From Alphaproteobacteria bacterium (lineage in GTDB: Bacteria; Pseudomonadota; Alphaproteobacteria; Rhizobiales; Xanthobacteraceae), in assembly GCA_005884685.1 (NCBI GenBank), contig VBAH01000072.1:62001-126000 (forward strand): a stretch of 64,000 nucleotides of DNA, read 5' to 3'. Positions 1 through 8,924 of this stretch are shown here, in pieces. How positions within the stretch are numbered: position 1 is the stretch's first letter; every line of letters starts with the position of its first letter. The notes under the pieces were generated by a model. That model saw only the letters and a list, made by a program, of their open reading frames with translations. It ran no database searches and was not told where the DNA came from. Both the position numbers and the translations under genes were made by a program.

Positions 1-282
1 CTCGGCGAGAAGCTTGTGCGTATCGCGGGGGCGGATTTCTCGGCGCCGATCGTGCACCAGAGGAAACCCGCAGCCCCTGTCGCCGCCGGCGGCGCCGCGG
101 TTCCCCTCCCCGTCCGCGGAAAACGAGACGGCGGAGCCGGGGCGGGGGATAAGCCGAAGCGCGAAAAGCGCCCCGTACAAGACAAGAAATTCCAGCGCCC
201 GCGCCGCGGCGAAGGCGCGCGCCCCTCATTTGAGGATCGTGCGCCCAAGCGCGGCGGGCGGTCGCACCGCGGAAAGCGTTAG
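1..282 (+). CDS. RNA pseudouridine synthase (RluB-like), C-terminal end, partial
   Basis: The reading frame is open from the first base to a TAG at 280-282, so the gene starts upstream of the window. The visible 93 codons begin with a short stretch (LGEKLVRIAGADFSAPIV) and continue as a low-complexity Arg/Lys/Gly-rich tail. Alphaproteobacterial RluB/RsuA-type 23S rRNA pseudouridine synthases commonly carry such basic tails, and rsmD is a frequent downstream neighbour. The catalytic Asp and the S4 domain are outside the window, so the identification rests on the tail and on rsmD starting at the very next base. A different basic RNA-binding protein is possible. Confidence 0.6.
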   Translation, partial: LGEKLVRIAGADFSAPIVHQRKPAAPVAAGGAAVPLPVRGKRDGGAGAGDKPKREKRPVQDKKFQRPRRGEGARPSFEDRAPKRGGRSHRGKR

Positions 283-837
283 GTGCGCATCGTCGGCGGG
301 CGATTGCGCGGGCGCGCGCTTGCGGCGCCGAAGTCGCAAGGCATCCGGCCGACCGCCGATCGCTTGCGCGAGTCGCTGTTCAACATCCTCGCTCACGCCC
401 ACGGCGACCCCGTCCCCGGCGCGCGCGTGCTCGACCTGTTCGCCGGGACTGGCGCACTCGGACTGGAGGCGGTCTCGCGCGGCGCGGCCTTCGCGTTGTT
501 CGTCGATGACGCCGCCGAAGCGCGCGCACTGCTGCGGCAGAACGTCGAGGCGCTGGGTGTTGCGGCGGTCACGCGCATCTTCCGCCGCGATACGACCATG
601 CTCGGACCGGCGCATCCGGTCGAGCCGTTTTCGCTCGTGTTGCTCGATCCCCCTTATGGAAAGGGCTTGGCGGAGCAGGCGCTCGCGTCTGCACGCGAGG
701 GCGGATGGCTGACGAACGAGGCGCTGATCGTCGTCGAGGAAGCCGCTGGGGCATTCAAGGTGCCGGCGGGATTCGAAGAGGTGGAACGGCGCGCCTATGA
801 TGATACGGAGTTTGTTTTTCTTCGATGCGTCGAATGA
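283..837 (+). CDS. rsmD: 16S rRNA (guanine(966)-N2)-methyltransferase RsmD
   Basis: This 184-residue protein uses S-adenosylmethionine to methylate G966 of 16S rRNA during 30S subunit assembly. Visible signatures are the N-terminal MRIVGGRLRGR segment, the SAM-binding motif DLFAGTGALGLEA (residues 51-63) and the N-methyltransferase catalytic motif DPPYG (122-126). The length is normal for the family. The GTG start lies directly after the stop of the preceding gene with no gap, which implies translational coupling to the pseudouridine synthase. The product is cytoplasmic. Identification is secure. Confidence 0.96.
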   Translation: MRIVGGRLRGRALAAPKSQGIRPTADRLRESLFNILAHAHGDPVPGARVLDLFAGTGALGLEAVSRGAAFALFVDDAAEARALLRQNVEALGVAAVTRIFRRDTTMLGPAHPVEPFSLVLLDPPYGKGLAEQALASAREGGWLTNEALIVVEEAAGAFKVPAGFEEVERRAYDDTEFVFLRCVE

Positions 838-838
838 A

Positions 839-966
839 CTCCGCTGTCATCCCGGACGGCCCGCAGGGCCGATCCGGGACCCACGTATCACGAAACAATC
901 ATGGGACTCGATGCGGGGTAGATGGGTCCCGGCTCTCGCTGCGCTCGGCCGGGATGACACTGGAGT
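839..966. repeat. Palindromic intergenic repeat between rsmD and mutL
   Basis: Nearly the whole interval between the convergent rsmD and mutL genes is one imperfect inverted repeat. It opens with CTCCGCTGTCATCCCGG and closes with the matching CCGGGATGACACTGGAG. Internal complementary blocks (GGGACCCA / TGGGTCCC) extend the stem. As RNA it would fold into a long hairpin and could end transcription from both sides. Confidence 0.8.
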
Positions 967-969
967 TAT

Positions 970-2760
970 TTATCTCCTCCCAAACAGCCGCTCGATATCG
1001 CCGAGTTTCAGCTCCACGTAGGTCGGGCGGCCATGGTTGCACTGACCGGAGTTCGGTGTCGCCTCCATCTCGCGCAACAGCGCGTTCATCTCGTCGCCCT
1101 TGAGCCTTCGTCCGGCACGCACCGAGCCATGGCACGCCATGGTGGCGGCGACATGCATCAGACGGCGTTCGAGCGGCAGCGCCTCGTCCCATTCGGCCAT
1201 GTGCTCGGCGAGATCGCGCACCAGCGCCTGTGCGTCGGTTTCGCCGAGCAGCGACGGGGTTTCCGACACCGCGACCGCGCCGGGGCCGAAGGCTTCGAGC
1301 ACGAGCCCGAATTTCGCGAGCTCTTGCGCGCGCGCGGTCAGCCGCTCCACGTCCGCCTCGTCGAGCTCGACGATCTCCGGGATCAGCAGGATCTGCCGCG
1401 CGACGCCGGACCTTTCCATCGCCCCCTTCATGCGCTCGTAGACGATGCGCTCGTGTGCGGCGTGCTGGTCGACGATCACGATGCCGTCGCGTGTCTGCGC
1501 CACGATATAGGTCTCGTGCAACTGCGCGCGCGCGGCGCCGAGCGGGCGATCAATCAGATCGGGCGCGGATTCCGCCTCGGCGCGCACATCGGCGAGCGGC
1601 ATGCCGGTGTCGAAGGCCGCCTGCGCGGCTTCGGCGAAGCCCGCGAGTGCCGTGGCTCCTTGCGTCGGGAAGGCGGGCGAGTTGTGCCAGTCCCAGCCGC
1701 GGCGCGCAACGTTTGGGCGAAACGCCGCGATGGTCGCTTGGCCGCCCGTGGTCGCGGCGCGCTGCGCATCGCGCGCGAGCGCATCCTGGAGGGCGCGCAC
1801 GATCGACGAACGGACCAGGCCTGAATCGCGGAAGCGTACCTCGGTCTTGGCGGGATGGACGTTCACGTCGACCTCGCGCGGCTCGATCGTGACGAACAGC
1901 GCCACCACCGGATGGCGGTCGCGCGGCAGGTAGTCGGCGTAGGCGCCGCGCACCGCGCCGAGCATCAGCCTGTCGCGCACCGGGCGGCCGTTGACGAAGA
2001 GATACTGCGAAAGCGCGTTGCCTTTCGTGTAGGTCGGCAGCGCCGCGTAGCCCTCGATGGCGAGCCCCTCGCGGCCGCCGCGCACCTCTACGGCGTTGGC
2101 GCGAAAATCCGCGCCGAGCACATCGCCGAGCCGCGCCAGCCGTCCGGCAGGCCCGGGCGGCGCCGCACCCCATGTGACGGCTAAGCGCTCCTCGCCGGCG
2201 AGCGTGAACGCGACGTCGGGCCGGCTCATCGCGAGGCGGCGCACCACGTCGCGGATCGCTTCGCCCTCGGTGCGGTCGGTCTTCAGGAATTTCAACCGCG
2301 CGGGCGTGGCGTAGAACAGGTCGCGCACCTCCACGCGCGTACCTTCCGAAAGCGCGGCCGGCTTGACGGGGGATTTCTCGCCGGCATCGACCTCGATCGC
2401 CCAGGCGTGCGCCTCGCCGGCATGGCGCGTCGCGATCATCAGCCGCGCGACAGACCCGATGGAGGGCAGCGCCTCGCCGCGGAAGCCGAGCGTGTCGATC
2501 GCCAGCAGGTCGTCGTCCGGCAGCTTCGAGGTCGCGTGGCGCTCGACCGCGAGCGCCAAATCGGCGCGCGTCATACCGGAACCGTCGTCGGTGACGCGGA
2601 TCAGCCGCCGTCCACCGCCGTCGGTGACGATCTCGATGCGCCGCGCACCCGCGTCGAGCGCGTTTTCGACCAGCTCCTTCACGGCGCTCGCCGGACGCTC
2701 GACCACCTCGCCGGCGGCGATGCGGTTGACGATGGTTTCGGCCAGCTGGCGGACGGGCAT
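970..2760 (-). CDS. mutL: DNA mismatch repair protein MutL
   Basis: MutL links mismatch recognition by MutS to strand excision. The 596-residue protein has the GHKL ATPase motifs at the N-terminus: [16 protein letters not shown] and RGEALPSI. Its C-terminal domain carries the metal-binding endonuclease motif beginning [12 protein letters not shown], plus ACHGSVRAG and CNHGRPT. It is therefore the nicking type found in bacteria without MutH. The start is set at ATG 2758-2760 ([19 protein letters not shown]), the usual family N-terminus; an upstream in-frame extension is only translated repeat sequence. No mutS is visible nearby. Confidence 0.97.
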   Translation of the reverse strand: MPVRQLAETIVNRIAAGEVVERPASAVKELVENALDAGARRIEIVTDGGGRRLIRVTDDGSGMTRADLALAVERHATSKLPDDDLLAIDTLGFRGEALPSIGSVARLMIATRHAGEAHAWAIEVDAGEKSPVKPAALSEGTRVEVRDLFYATPARLKFLKTDRTEGEAIRDVVRRLAMSRPDVAFTLAGEERLAVTWGAAPPGPAGRLARLGDVLGADFRANAVEVRGGREGLAIEGYAALPTYTKGNALSQYLFVNGRPVRDRLMLGAVRGAYADYLPRDRHPVVALFVTIEPREVDVNVHPAKTEVRFRDSGLVRSSIVRALQDALARDAQRAATTGGQATIAAFRPNVARRGWDWHNSPAFPTQGATALAGFAEAAQAAFDTGMPLADVRAEAESAPDLIDRPLGAARAQLHETYIVAQTRDGIVIVDQHAAHERIVYERMKGAMERSGVARQILLIPEIVELDEADVERLTARAQELAKFGLVLEAFGPGAVAVSETPSLLGETDAQALVRDLAEHMAEWDEALPLERRLMHVAATMACHGSVRAGRRLKGDEMNALLREMEATPNSGQCNHGRPTYVELKLGDIERLFGRR

Positions 2761-2825
2761 CGGGCGACTCGGAGTGTTCGGAGGCAAATTTAGGGGATTT
2801 TGCGCCGCGGCGCCCCGCCCCTCCT

Positions 2826-2944
2826 CCGTCATGCCCGGCCTTGTGCCGGGCATCCACGACTTTCTGATGCCGCAAGCAAGACGTGGATGGCCGGGCATCA
2901 GGCGTTTACGCCCGTCTTCGACGGGCTATGCCCGGCCATGACGG
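2826..2944. repeat. Composite palindromic repeat (ATGCCCGGC family), copy 1
   Basis: Several nested inverted repeats occupy the gap between mutL and arfB. CCGTCATGCCCGGC at the left matches GCCCGGCCATGACGG at the right. Internal blocks are CCACGACTTT / AAGACGTGG and GGCGTTTACGCC. The right half (about 2888-2944) recurs inverted at 3377-3434 on the other side of arfB. A third relative lies between groES and groEL. Confidence 0.85.
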
Positions 2945-2948
2945 AGCG

Positions 2949-3374
2949 CTAATCCAGCACCGGCTTCGACCGGCGCAACCCTTTGATATTGGAGCGTACT
3001 TTTTTCCCCTCCAGCCGCTTTTCCTTCGACGCCCTAGTTGGCCTGGTGGCGCGGCGCGGCACCGGCCGCACGGCGGCCTGCTGAATCAGCGCGACCAGCC
3101 GCGCCAGCGCCTCGGCGCGGTTGCGCTCCTGCGTGCGGTGGTTCTGCGCGACGATCACCAGCACGCCGTCCTTGGTCAGGCGCTTGCCCGCGAGGCGCAT
3201 CAGGCGGATGGCAACGTCGTTCGGCAGCGAGGGCGAACCGCGCACGTCGAAGCGCAGCTGCACCGCGGTCGAGAGCTTGTTGACATTCTGCCCGCCCGGA
3301 CCGGAGGAACGCACGAAGCTCTCGTCGATCTCGCGCTCGTCGAGACTGATTTCGTTTGTGACTCGGATGGTCAT
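2949..3374 (-). CDS. arfB: Alternative ribosome-rescue factor ArfB (peptidyl-tRNA hydrolase)
   Basis: ArfB enters stalled ribosomes lacking a stop codon and hydrolyses peptidyl-tRNA. The 141-residue protein has the release-factor motif SSGPGGQNVNK with GGQ at residues 27-29. It ends in a Lys/Arg-rich tail, the part known to insert into the empty mRNA channel. The chosen start is ATG 3372-3374 (MTIRVTNEISL), which matches the family N-terminus. Two further in-frame ATGs upstream (3381-3383, 3396-3398) fall inside a repeat copy and are unlikely to be native. No clear Shine-Dalgarno sequence precedes any of the three. Confidence 0.93.
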   Translation of the reverse strand: MTIRVTNEISLDEREIDESFVRSSGPGGQNVNKLSTAVQLRFDVRGSPSLPNDVAIRLMRLAGKRLTKDGVLVIVAQNHRTQERNRAEALARLVALIQQAAVRPVPRRATRPTRASKEKRLEGKKVRSNIKGLRRSKPVLD

Positions 3375-3376
3375 GT

Positions 3377-3434
3377 TCGTCATCGCCGGGCATAGCACGT
3401 CGCAGACGGGCGTAAACGCCCCGATGCCCGGCCA
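3377..3434. repeat. Inverted partner copy of the ATGCCCGGC-family repeat
   Basis: The reverse complement of this stretch closely matches about 2888-2944, including the shared GGCGTTTACGCCCGTC block and the flanking ATGCCCGGC units. arfB is thus bracketed by inverted copies some 430 bp apart. The copy begins two bases upstream of the chosen arfB start and supplies spurious in-frame start codons. Confidence 0.8.
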
Positions 3435-3474
3435 TCCCGCTCAGGTGGGCATTGATCGTGCGTCCCCTGTCGGG

Positions 3475-3497
3475 GTCGCCGGGTCAAGCCCGGCGAC
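3475..3497. terminator. Hairpin downstream of pgi
   Basis: GTCGCCGGG and CCCGGCGAC form a perfect 9-bp stem around the loop TCAAG. It lies just past the pgi stop codon, between pgi and the arfB 5' side. There is no U-tract, so termination is inferred from position and stem strength only. Confidence 0.5.
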
Positions 3498-3502
3498 GAC
3501 GA

Positions 3503-4825
3503 CTAACCATCGGCCAAATACCGCTTCGCCAGCACCTTGCCCTCTTCCACCGCCGGCTGATCGAACGCGTCGACGCCGAGCAGATGCGCGGCGATCATCG
3601 TCTCGAGAAAAAAATGCATCATCAGCGCGCCGAGGCTCGTCTCGTCGAGCCGCGGCAGGTGGATGGTGCGCACCGGGCAGCCATTCTTCGCCAGGGTCTC
3701 GGCCGTGGCGCGCCCCTGTGCGGCGACGAGGTCGCCGATGGTATGGCCGGAAAAATCCGGCTCGCCCGCGCGCTCGGCAAGCGCGCCGTCGATGCGCGGC
3801 CCCTGTCCCTCGGTCGCAACCGTGATCACGGTGAACAGTTTGTCGCGCGGGCCCGCGATGAACAGCTGCAATTGTGAATGCTGGTCCACCGGCCCGAGCG
3901 CGCCGAGCGGCGTCGTGCCTTTGCCATCCTTGCCGAGACTCTCGGCCCAGAGCTGCACGAACCAGCGCGAAAACCGCTCCAGACGGTCGGCGTAGGCCAT
4001 CAGCACCGCGATGTTTTTGCCAGCCTCGGCGGCCGCGATGTTGAGCGCGGCGCCGACCGCGGGCGCGACCGTCGCCGCCGGATCGCCGGCGAGCAGCGGC
4101 GCCAGGGTCATCGCGGCGCCGGCGCGCAGCGCCTTGATGTCGAGGCCGAGGATCGCGGCGGGCAGCAGCCCGACATTGGAGAGGCCCGAATAGCGCCCGC
4201 CGATGCGCGGATCGTGCTCCAGCACCGCGACCGAGGAGCCGAGCAGATCGCGCAACCCGTTGGACTTGCCCGGATTCGCGCTTTCGCTGATGCCGAAGAA
4301 CAATTCGCCGGTGCGTGCGTCGAGGCCCGCTCGCTTCACCGCCGCGAGCGCCGCCGCCGTTTGCATCAGCGTTTCGCCCGTGCCGCCGGACTTGGAGATC
4401 GCGATGAAGCGCGTCGTCGCGAGCGGCAGCTTGCCCAGCAGCGTCCCGTAGGTGCCGGGATCGAGATTATCCATGAAGTGCATGCGGGGTGGCGCGCGAA
4501 ACGCCTCCGCACCGCGCACGCCGACGTCGGCAAGCTGCGCGATCGTCTGGCCGCCGAGGCTGGAGCCGCCGGTGCCGAGCACGACCACATCGGTCGCGCC
4601 CGTGCGCAGCCGCCCGGCGATGCGCTCGATATCGGCGAGATCGTCGGTGCGCGCCGGAAGGCGCAGCAGCGGCAGGGTTTCTTCCACGTGCGCGTTGCGC
4701 AGCGATTCGAGCGCCGCCCCAGAGCGGCGCAACGCATCTTCGAATGCCGCCGCCCGGACGCCGTGCGTGCCGATTGTCTCTGCGCGCGCGCGCTCGATGT
4801 TTTGCTGGAAAGGCATGCCGCTCAT
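3503..4825 (-). CDS. pgi: Glucose-6-phosphate isomerase
   Basis: Pgi interconverts glucose-6-phosphate and fructose-6-phosphate. The 440-residue protein has the family's sugar-phosphate-binding motifs VLGTGGSSLGGQ (about 82-93) and ISKSGGTGET (143-152), and the C-terminal stretch VDAFDQPAVEEGK. It is shorter than the enterobacterial enzyme of about 550 residues and matches the compact form seen in several alphaproteobacteria. It starts at ATG 4823-4825, 44 bp after the M16 gene, on the same strand, and probably forms the 3' end of that transcript. The product is cytoplasmic. Confidence 0.93.
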   Translation of the reverse strand: MSGMPFQQNIERARAETIGTHGVRAAAFEDALRRSGAALESLRNAHVEETLPLLRLPARTDDLADIERIAGRLRTGATDVVVLGTGGSSLGGQTIAQLADVGVRGAEAFRAPPRMHFMDNLDPGTYGTLLGKLPLATTRFIAISKSGGTGETLMQTAAALAAVKRAGLDARTGELFFGISESANPGKSNGLRDLLGSSVAVLEHDPRIGGRYSGLSNVGLLPAAILGLDIKALRAGAAMTLAPLLAGDPAATVAPAVGAALNIAAAEAGKNIAVLMAYADRLERFSRWFVQLWAESLGKDGKGTTPLGALGPVDQHSQLQLFIAGPRDKLFTVITVATEGQGPRIDGALAERAGEPDFSGHTIGDLVAAQGRATAETLAKNGCPVRTIHLPRLDETSLGALMMHFFLETMIAAHLLGVDAFDQPAVEEGKVLAKRYLADG

Positions 4826-4869
4826 TGACTGCGTTGCAGCAGAAACGTTCCACGCCTCATTGCGAAAAG

Positions 4870-6192
4870 CTAGTTCGTTTTGGTGGGCCCCTGCGCGCGG
4901 CCGACAACGAGCGTCAGCATCTTGGTGTCGAGCAGCCGTTTCGCAACGCGCCTTGCGTCCGCGAGCGTGACCGCATCGAGCATTGCGTTGCGACGCTCCG
5001 GATAGTCGATGCCGAGCTTGTCGAGCTGGATCTGCACCAGTTGCCCGGCGATCTTGCTCGAAGTGTCGAAGCCGAGCGCGTAGGACCCCTTCAGGTAGGC
5101 CTTCGCCTTGTCGAGCTCTTCCTGCGTCGGGCCCTCGGCCCCCATGCGTCTCGTCTCTTCGTCGATCAGCGCAAGCGACTCGGTTGCACGGTCGGAGCGG
5201 GTCGCGGTGGCGCCGCTCATGATGTTGGCGTGATCCATCCAGATCAGGCGGGTATAGATGCCGTAGGCAAGGCCGCGCTTCTCGCGCACCTCGTGATAGA
5301 GCCGCGAGGTCATCGACCCGCCGCCATAGATGTGGTTCACGACATAAGCGGTGAAAAAATCCGGATCGTTACGGGCGAGGCCCGGGCCGCCGAAGCTGAT
5401 CACGGTCTGCGGTATGTCGAGTGCGACCACGATGCGCTCGCCGCGCCCTTGCATCGCAACGTCCGGCACCGGCGCGAGCGTAGCCTTGGCGGGAAGCGCG
5501 CCGAAGATACGGTCGATCAGCTCGCCGGCACCGTCCGCATCGATATCGCCGACGATGCCGATCGTAAGCGTGTCGCGCGCAAACGTGTTGCGCACATAGC
5601 CTTTCAGGTCATCGACCGTGATCGCGGCGAGCGACTCCGTCGTGCCTTGGCTCGGACGGCCATAGGGATGATCGGGGAATGCCGCCGCCCACCAGCGCTT
5701 GTTGGCAATGTCATTCGGATTTGTCGTCCCGCGCAGCACTTGCGCCTGCAATTGGTCGCGGATGCGCTGGACCGGCTCTTCATCAAAGCGCGGCGCGGTC
5801 AGCGCAAGGCGCAGCAGGTTCACGGCCTCGTCGAGATTGGCCGACAGCGAGCGCAGCGAACCGCGGAACTGGTCGCGTGCCGCGGTGAAGCCGAGCTGGA
5901 TCGCCTTCTCCTCCATGCGCTCCTGGAAGGCACGCGAATCAAGCTCACCCGCCCCTTCATCGAGCAACGCCCCGACCATGTTGGCGACGCCCGGCTTGTC
6001 GGCCGGATCGGCGTTGGCACCGCCGGTGAATGCGTAATCGAGCGCCAGCAGCGGCACGGTCTTGTCGCGCACCAGCCAGGCCTTGATGCCGCCCGGCGAG
6101 ACGATTTCCTCGATCTTGCTCGCGGCCGATGCGAAATCGGCACAGGCAAGCGTCAGTGCGAAGCCGAGCGCCGCGGCGAAAAGCCTGCTCAC
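4870..6192 (-). CDS. M16-family peptidase-like protein, non-catalytic partner
   Basis: A signal peptide (ending near FASAAS) precedes a full-length M16/insulinase-like protein of 440 residues that should act in the periplasm. The zinc motif HxxEH is missing: the equivalent region reads GVANMVGALLDEGAGELD. In two-gene M16 systems one subunit carries the zinc site and the other closes the chamber and holds substrate, and this protein fits the second role. The GTG start overlaps the stop of the upstream active partner by four bases (GTGA), so the two are translationally coupled and probably assemble as a heterodimer. Confidence 0.88.
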   Translation of the reverse strand: MSRLFAAALGFALTLACADFASAASKIEEIVSPGGIKAWLVRDKTVPLLALDYAFTGGANADPADKPGVANMVGALLDEGAGELDSRAFQERMEEKAIQLGFTAARDQFRGSLRSLSANLDEAVNLLRLALTAPRFDEEPVQRIRDQLQAQVLRGTTNPNDIANKRWWAAAFPDHPYGRPSQGTTESLAAITVDDLKGYVRNTFARDTLTIGIVGDIDADGAGELIDRIFGALPAKATLAPVPDVAMQGRGERIVVALDIPQTVISFGGPGLARNDPDFFTAYVVNHIYGGGSMTSRLYHEVREKRGLAYGIYTRLIWMDHANIMSGATATRSDRATESLALIDEETRRMGAEGPTQEELDKAKAYLKGSYALGFDTSSKIAGQLVQIQLDKLGIDYPERRNAMLDAVTLADARRVAKRLLDTKMLTLVVGRAQGPTKTN

Positions 6193-7574
6193 GATTTCTT
6201 CTCCTCGCGCGGCGTGCCTTCCCGGATCAGGTACCCGGTCACGGAGCGGCGCTTGTCGAGATAGCGGCGCGCTGCCTCGCGCACCTGATCGGCGGTGACG
6301 GCCCGCAGGCGCTCGGGCCGCGCCAGCACCGCCTCGACGCTCGAGCCCGTGGTGAGCGCCGCCCCGTACTGGCGCGCCAGGGTGGACTGGTTGTCCTGCG
6401 CGTAGACGTAATCCGCGATCATGCGGCTCTTCGAGCGTTCCAGTTCCTCGGACGTGACGCCCTTGTCGAGCAGCCGTTCGATTTCGGCATCGATCGCGCT
6501 CTCGACGCGCTCGAGCGAGCTTCCCGCGGCAGCCGTCGCATAGACGCCGAAGCGCGTATCGTCGAGCGAGGTGCCCTGAAACCAGGCGCCGGTATTGGTC
6601 GCAAGGCGCTTCTCCACCACCAGCGCGCGGTAGAGCCGGCTGTTGGACCCGCCGCCGAGGACATAGGCCAGCAGGTCGAGCGCCTCGGCTTCGTCGTCCT
6701 TGGCGGTCGTGTACGACGGCACCAGGTAGCTGCGCTGCAGGCTCGGCTGCGTGACGCGCAGGTCCGCGAAGGTCACACGCCGCTCGGCGATCTGCGGCGG
6801 CTCCTGCGGGCGGACGCGCGGGCCGATGGCGCCGCGCCGCTCGATCTTGCCGTAGGTTTTCTCGGCGAGCGCCTTCACCTCGTCGGCGGTCACATCGCCC
6901 GCCACGATGAGCACGGCATTGTCCGGCTGGTAGTAGCGCCGGTAGAAATTAAGCGCGTCCTCGCGATCCAGCGTCTCCATCTCGTGGCGCCAGCCGATCG
7001 TCGGCCGGTGGTATGGATGATTGAGGTATTGCGCGGCCTGCAGCTGCTCGCCCAGCCGCGCGGACGGCTCGTTGTCGATACGCTGGTTGCGCTCCTCCAG
7101 GATCACGTTGCGCTCGGAGGCGACGACATCGTCGGTCAGTACGAGCCCGGTCATGCGGTCTGCCTCGAACTCCATCAGCGTGCCGAGGTGCTCGCGCGAC
7201 GTGCGCTGGAAGTAGCCGGTGTAATCGTATGAGGTGAACGCGTTCTCCTGCCCGCCCACGGCGGCGAGTTGCTGCGAGAAACGCCCGGCGGGATTTTTCG
7301 CCGTGCCCTTGAACAGCAGATGTTCGAGAAAATGCGCGATGCCGGACTTGCCGTTGACTTCGTCCGCCGCGCCGACGCGATACCACAGCATGTGCGTGAC
7401 GACCGGCGTGCGATGATCCGGTACGACAACGACGGAAAGTCCATTCGCGAGCTTGAACTGCGTGACCGCGGGCGCGGCCGACACGGTCGGCGCCGACAGC
7501 GCAAGGCAGACGGCGACAAGAGCGGTAAAGCGGGTCAATACCGACAAGGTGATACTCTCAAGGTTCCGGCGCAT
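6189..7574 (-). CDS. M16-family zinc metallopeptidase, catalytic subunit
   Basis: A 461-residue secreted protease. A signal peptide (about residues 10-33, ending TVSAAP) precedes the mature domain. The inverted zinc motif HFLEH is at 81-85, and the downstream acidic pair in NVILEERNQR (about 160-161) supplies the third ligand. Family members degrade peptides in the periplasm; PqqL and processing-peptidase-like enzymes are relatives, but the substrate cannot be read from sequence. It is first of the coupled pair with the inactive partner at 4870-6192. Order and spacing suggest one operon from the secreted protein at 8.3 kb through pgi. Confidence 0.92.
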   Translation of the reverse strand: MRRNLESITLSVLTRFTALVAVCLALSAPTVSAAPAVTQFKLANGLSVVVVPDHRTPVVTHMLWYRVGAADEVNGKSGIAHFLEHLLFKGTAKNPAGRFSQQLAAVGGQENAFTSYDYTGYFQRTSREHLGTLMEFEADRMTGLVLTDDVVASERNVILEERNQRIDNEPSARLGEQLQAAQYLNHPYHRPTIGWRHEMETLDREDALNFYRRYYQPDNAVLIVAGDVTADEVKALAEKTYGKIERRGAIGPRVRPQEPPQIAERRVTFADLRVTQPSLQRSYLVPSYTTAKDDEAEALDLLAYVLGGGSNSRLYRALVVEKRLATNTGAWFQGTSLDDTRFGVYATAAAGSSLERVESAIDAEIERLLDKGVTSEELERSKSRMIADYVYAQDNQSTLARQYGAALTTGSSVEAVLARPERLRAVTADQVREAARRYLDKRRSVTGYLIREGTPREEKKS

Positions 7575-7625
7575 CGCGCCGGCGGCCGCTCAATGGTGCG
7601 GCAAAAGGCCAACCGGCGCGCGCCA

Positions 7626-8333
7626 CTACTCGCGCCCGACCGCGCGTTCCAGGATGTTCGGGATTTTCCAGCCGCTGCCTTTGTCGACGCCGGCGCCATA
7701 GGCATAGTTCGGCGACGGGGTCTGGTATCCCGGTGGCGGCTGGGTGAGCGAGCCGCGCGTCGGCTCGCCGTTGAACTGGGCCTGCTCGTTCAAATGCGTG
7801 CCCATCAGGGCGTTCCAGTTGAAGATGCTGGAGGACCCGAGCTGGCTCGGGGGCACCGGGCGACCGATGTTCGCCTCCTCGACCGAGCCCGTCGTCTGCG
7901 ACGGGTCGGTCACGCGGCCGGCGCGCGGATTGGTACCGCGGCGGAGTTCGTCCGGATTCAACACCGAGTCCGTTCCGGGATCCTCGGGAGTCGCGCGCGC
8001 ATTCGGTCTGCTGCGCACGACGACCTTGCGGTCCGGTTCGCGCGGCCAGGCCGGATTGCGCACCGCGGTGCCTGCCGCCTGCGGCGGCGGCAGGTCGAGG
8101 CTCGGCGGAATCACCAGCGGGGAACGCTCGCGGTAATCGATGCCGGGCTGGCCGACATTCACGCCCATGCCGCCCAGGATGTTCTTGATGATCCTCTGCT
8201 CGAAGGTGTCCTCATCGTCGTCCTGCGCCTGTTGCGCGGACGCCGCTACCGGCAGCGCCAGCAGCATGCCGCTGAGGCAGGCCAACAGCGCCCGGCGCAT
8301 GCTCCTTGACGGCTCATTCGGCATGGCACTCAT
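7626..8333 (-). CDS. Secreted proline-rich protein of unknown function
   Basis: The 235-residue protein has a signal peptide (MRRALLACLSGMLLALPVAASA within the N-terminal region). An acidic patch follows (QQAQDDDEDTFEQRI), then a low-complexity, Pro/Asn-rich body with no recognisable catalytic motif. It sits between lspA and the M16 pair, and I recall a protein of this kind in that position in related alphaproteobacteria. The start is taken at ATG 8331-8333; an upstream TTG (8346-8348) is less likely, and ATG 8298-8300 would begin directly at the signal peptide. It may be an envelope accessory of the M16 proteins, inferred from location only. Confidence 0.7.
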   Translation of the reverse strand: MSAMPNEPSRSMRRALLACLSGMLLALPVAASAQQAQDDDEDTFEQRIIKNILGGMGVNVGQPGIDYRERSPLVIPPSLDLPPPQAAGTAVRNPAWPREPDRKVVVRSRPNARATPEDPGTDSVLNPDELRRGTNPRAGRVTDPSQTTGSVEEANIGRPVPPSQLGSSSIFNWNALMGTHLNEQAQFNGEPTRGSLTQPPPGYQTPSPNYAYGAGVDKGSGWKIPNILERAVGRE

Positions 8334-8396
8334 CGGTTTACGGTCCAAATGTCACGGTCAGCGGCCGCCCCCACGCGGCCAATCGGCCAACCCCCT

Positions 8397-8924
8397 TCAT
8401 CCGGGGGGATCGGGGCGCTTTTGCGGCGTGTCCCCGAAGAAGGACTCATACAAGAGTCCAACGACCCCGGCAACGATGGCGGCATCCGCAAGGTTAAATA
8501 CGTACCAGGTGAAATTGAAGCCCGGCGTCGTGATGTGGAACAGCACGAAATCGGCCACCGCGCCATAGGCCAGGCGGTCGATCGCGTTGCCGAACGCCCC
8601 GCCGATGATCAGGCCGAGAGCGAGCGCCGTGAGGCGGGATTCCGCCCGCGCGAGCCAGACCCACAGGATCAGGACCGCGCCGGCTTTCAGCGCCAGCAGC
8701 ACATAGCGGCCGAGGTCGCCCTCCTGCGGGAACAGGCCGTAACTGATGCCGGTGTTCCAGGTGAGCACCAGATCGAGAAACGGCGTGAGGTGCACGATCC
8801 CGCGGTTGGCGAGGTCGAACACGTTGAGCAGCCAGAGCTTTGCCGCCTGATCGATGGCGCAGACGATGAGCGCGACGATAAGCCCGTAGCGGGTCAGCGG
8901 GCCGAAGAGGTAGCGCGCGAGCAC
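8397..8924 (-). CDS. lspA: Lipoprotein signal peptidase
   Basis: LspA cleaves the signal peptide of diacylated prolipoproteins in the inner membrane. The 175-residue protein has four hydrophobic segments. The two catalytic Asp motifs are visible: NAIDRLAYGAVADF and FNLADAAIV. The start is a GTG at 8922-8924 ([14 protein letters not shown]) whose first base is the last base of the ileS stop codon, so translation is coupled to ileS. This ileS-lspA order is common in bacteria. At least one lipobox protein in the window (53394-53945) would be a client. Confidence 0.95.
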   Translation of the reverse strand: MLARYLFGPLTRYGLIVALIVCAIDQAAKLWLLNVFDLANRGIVHLTPFLDLVLTWNTGISYGLFPQEGDLGRYVLLALKAGAVLILWVWLARAESRLTALALGLIIGGAFGNAIDRLAYGAVADFVLFHITTPGFNFTWYVFNLADAAIVAGVVGLLYESFFGDTPQKRPDPPG

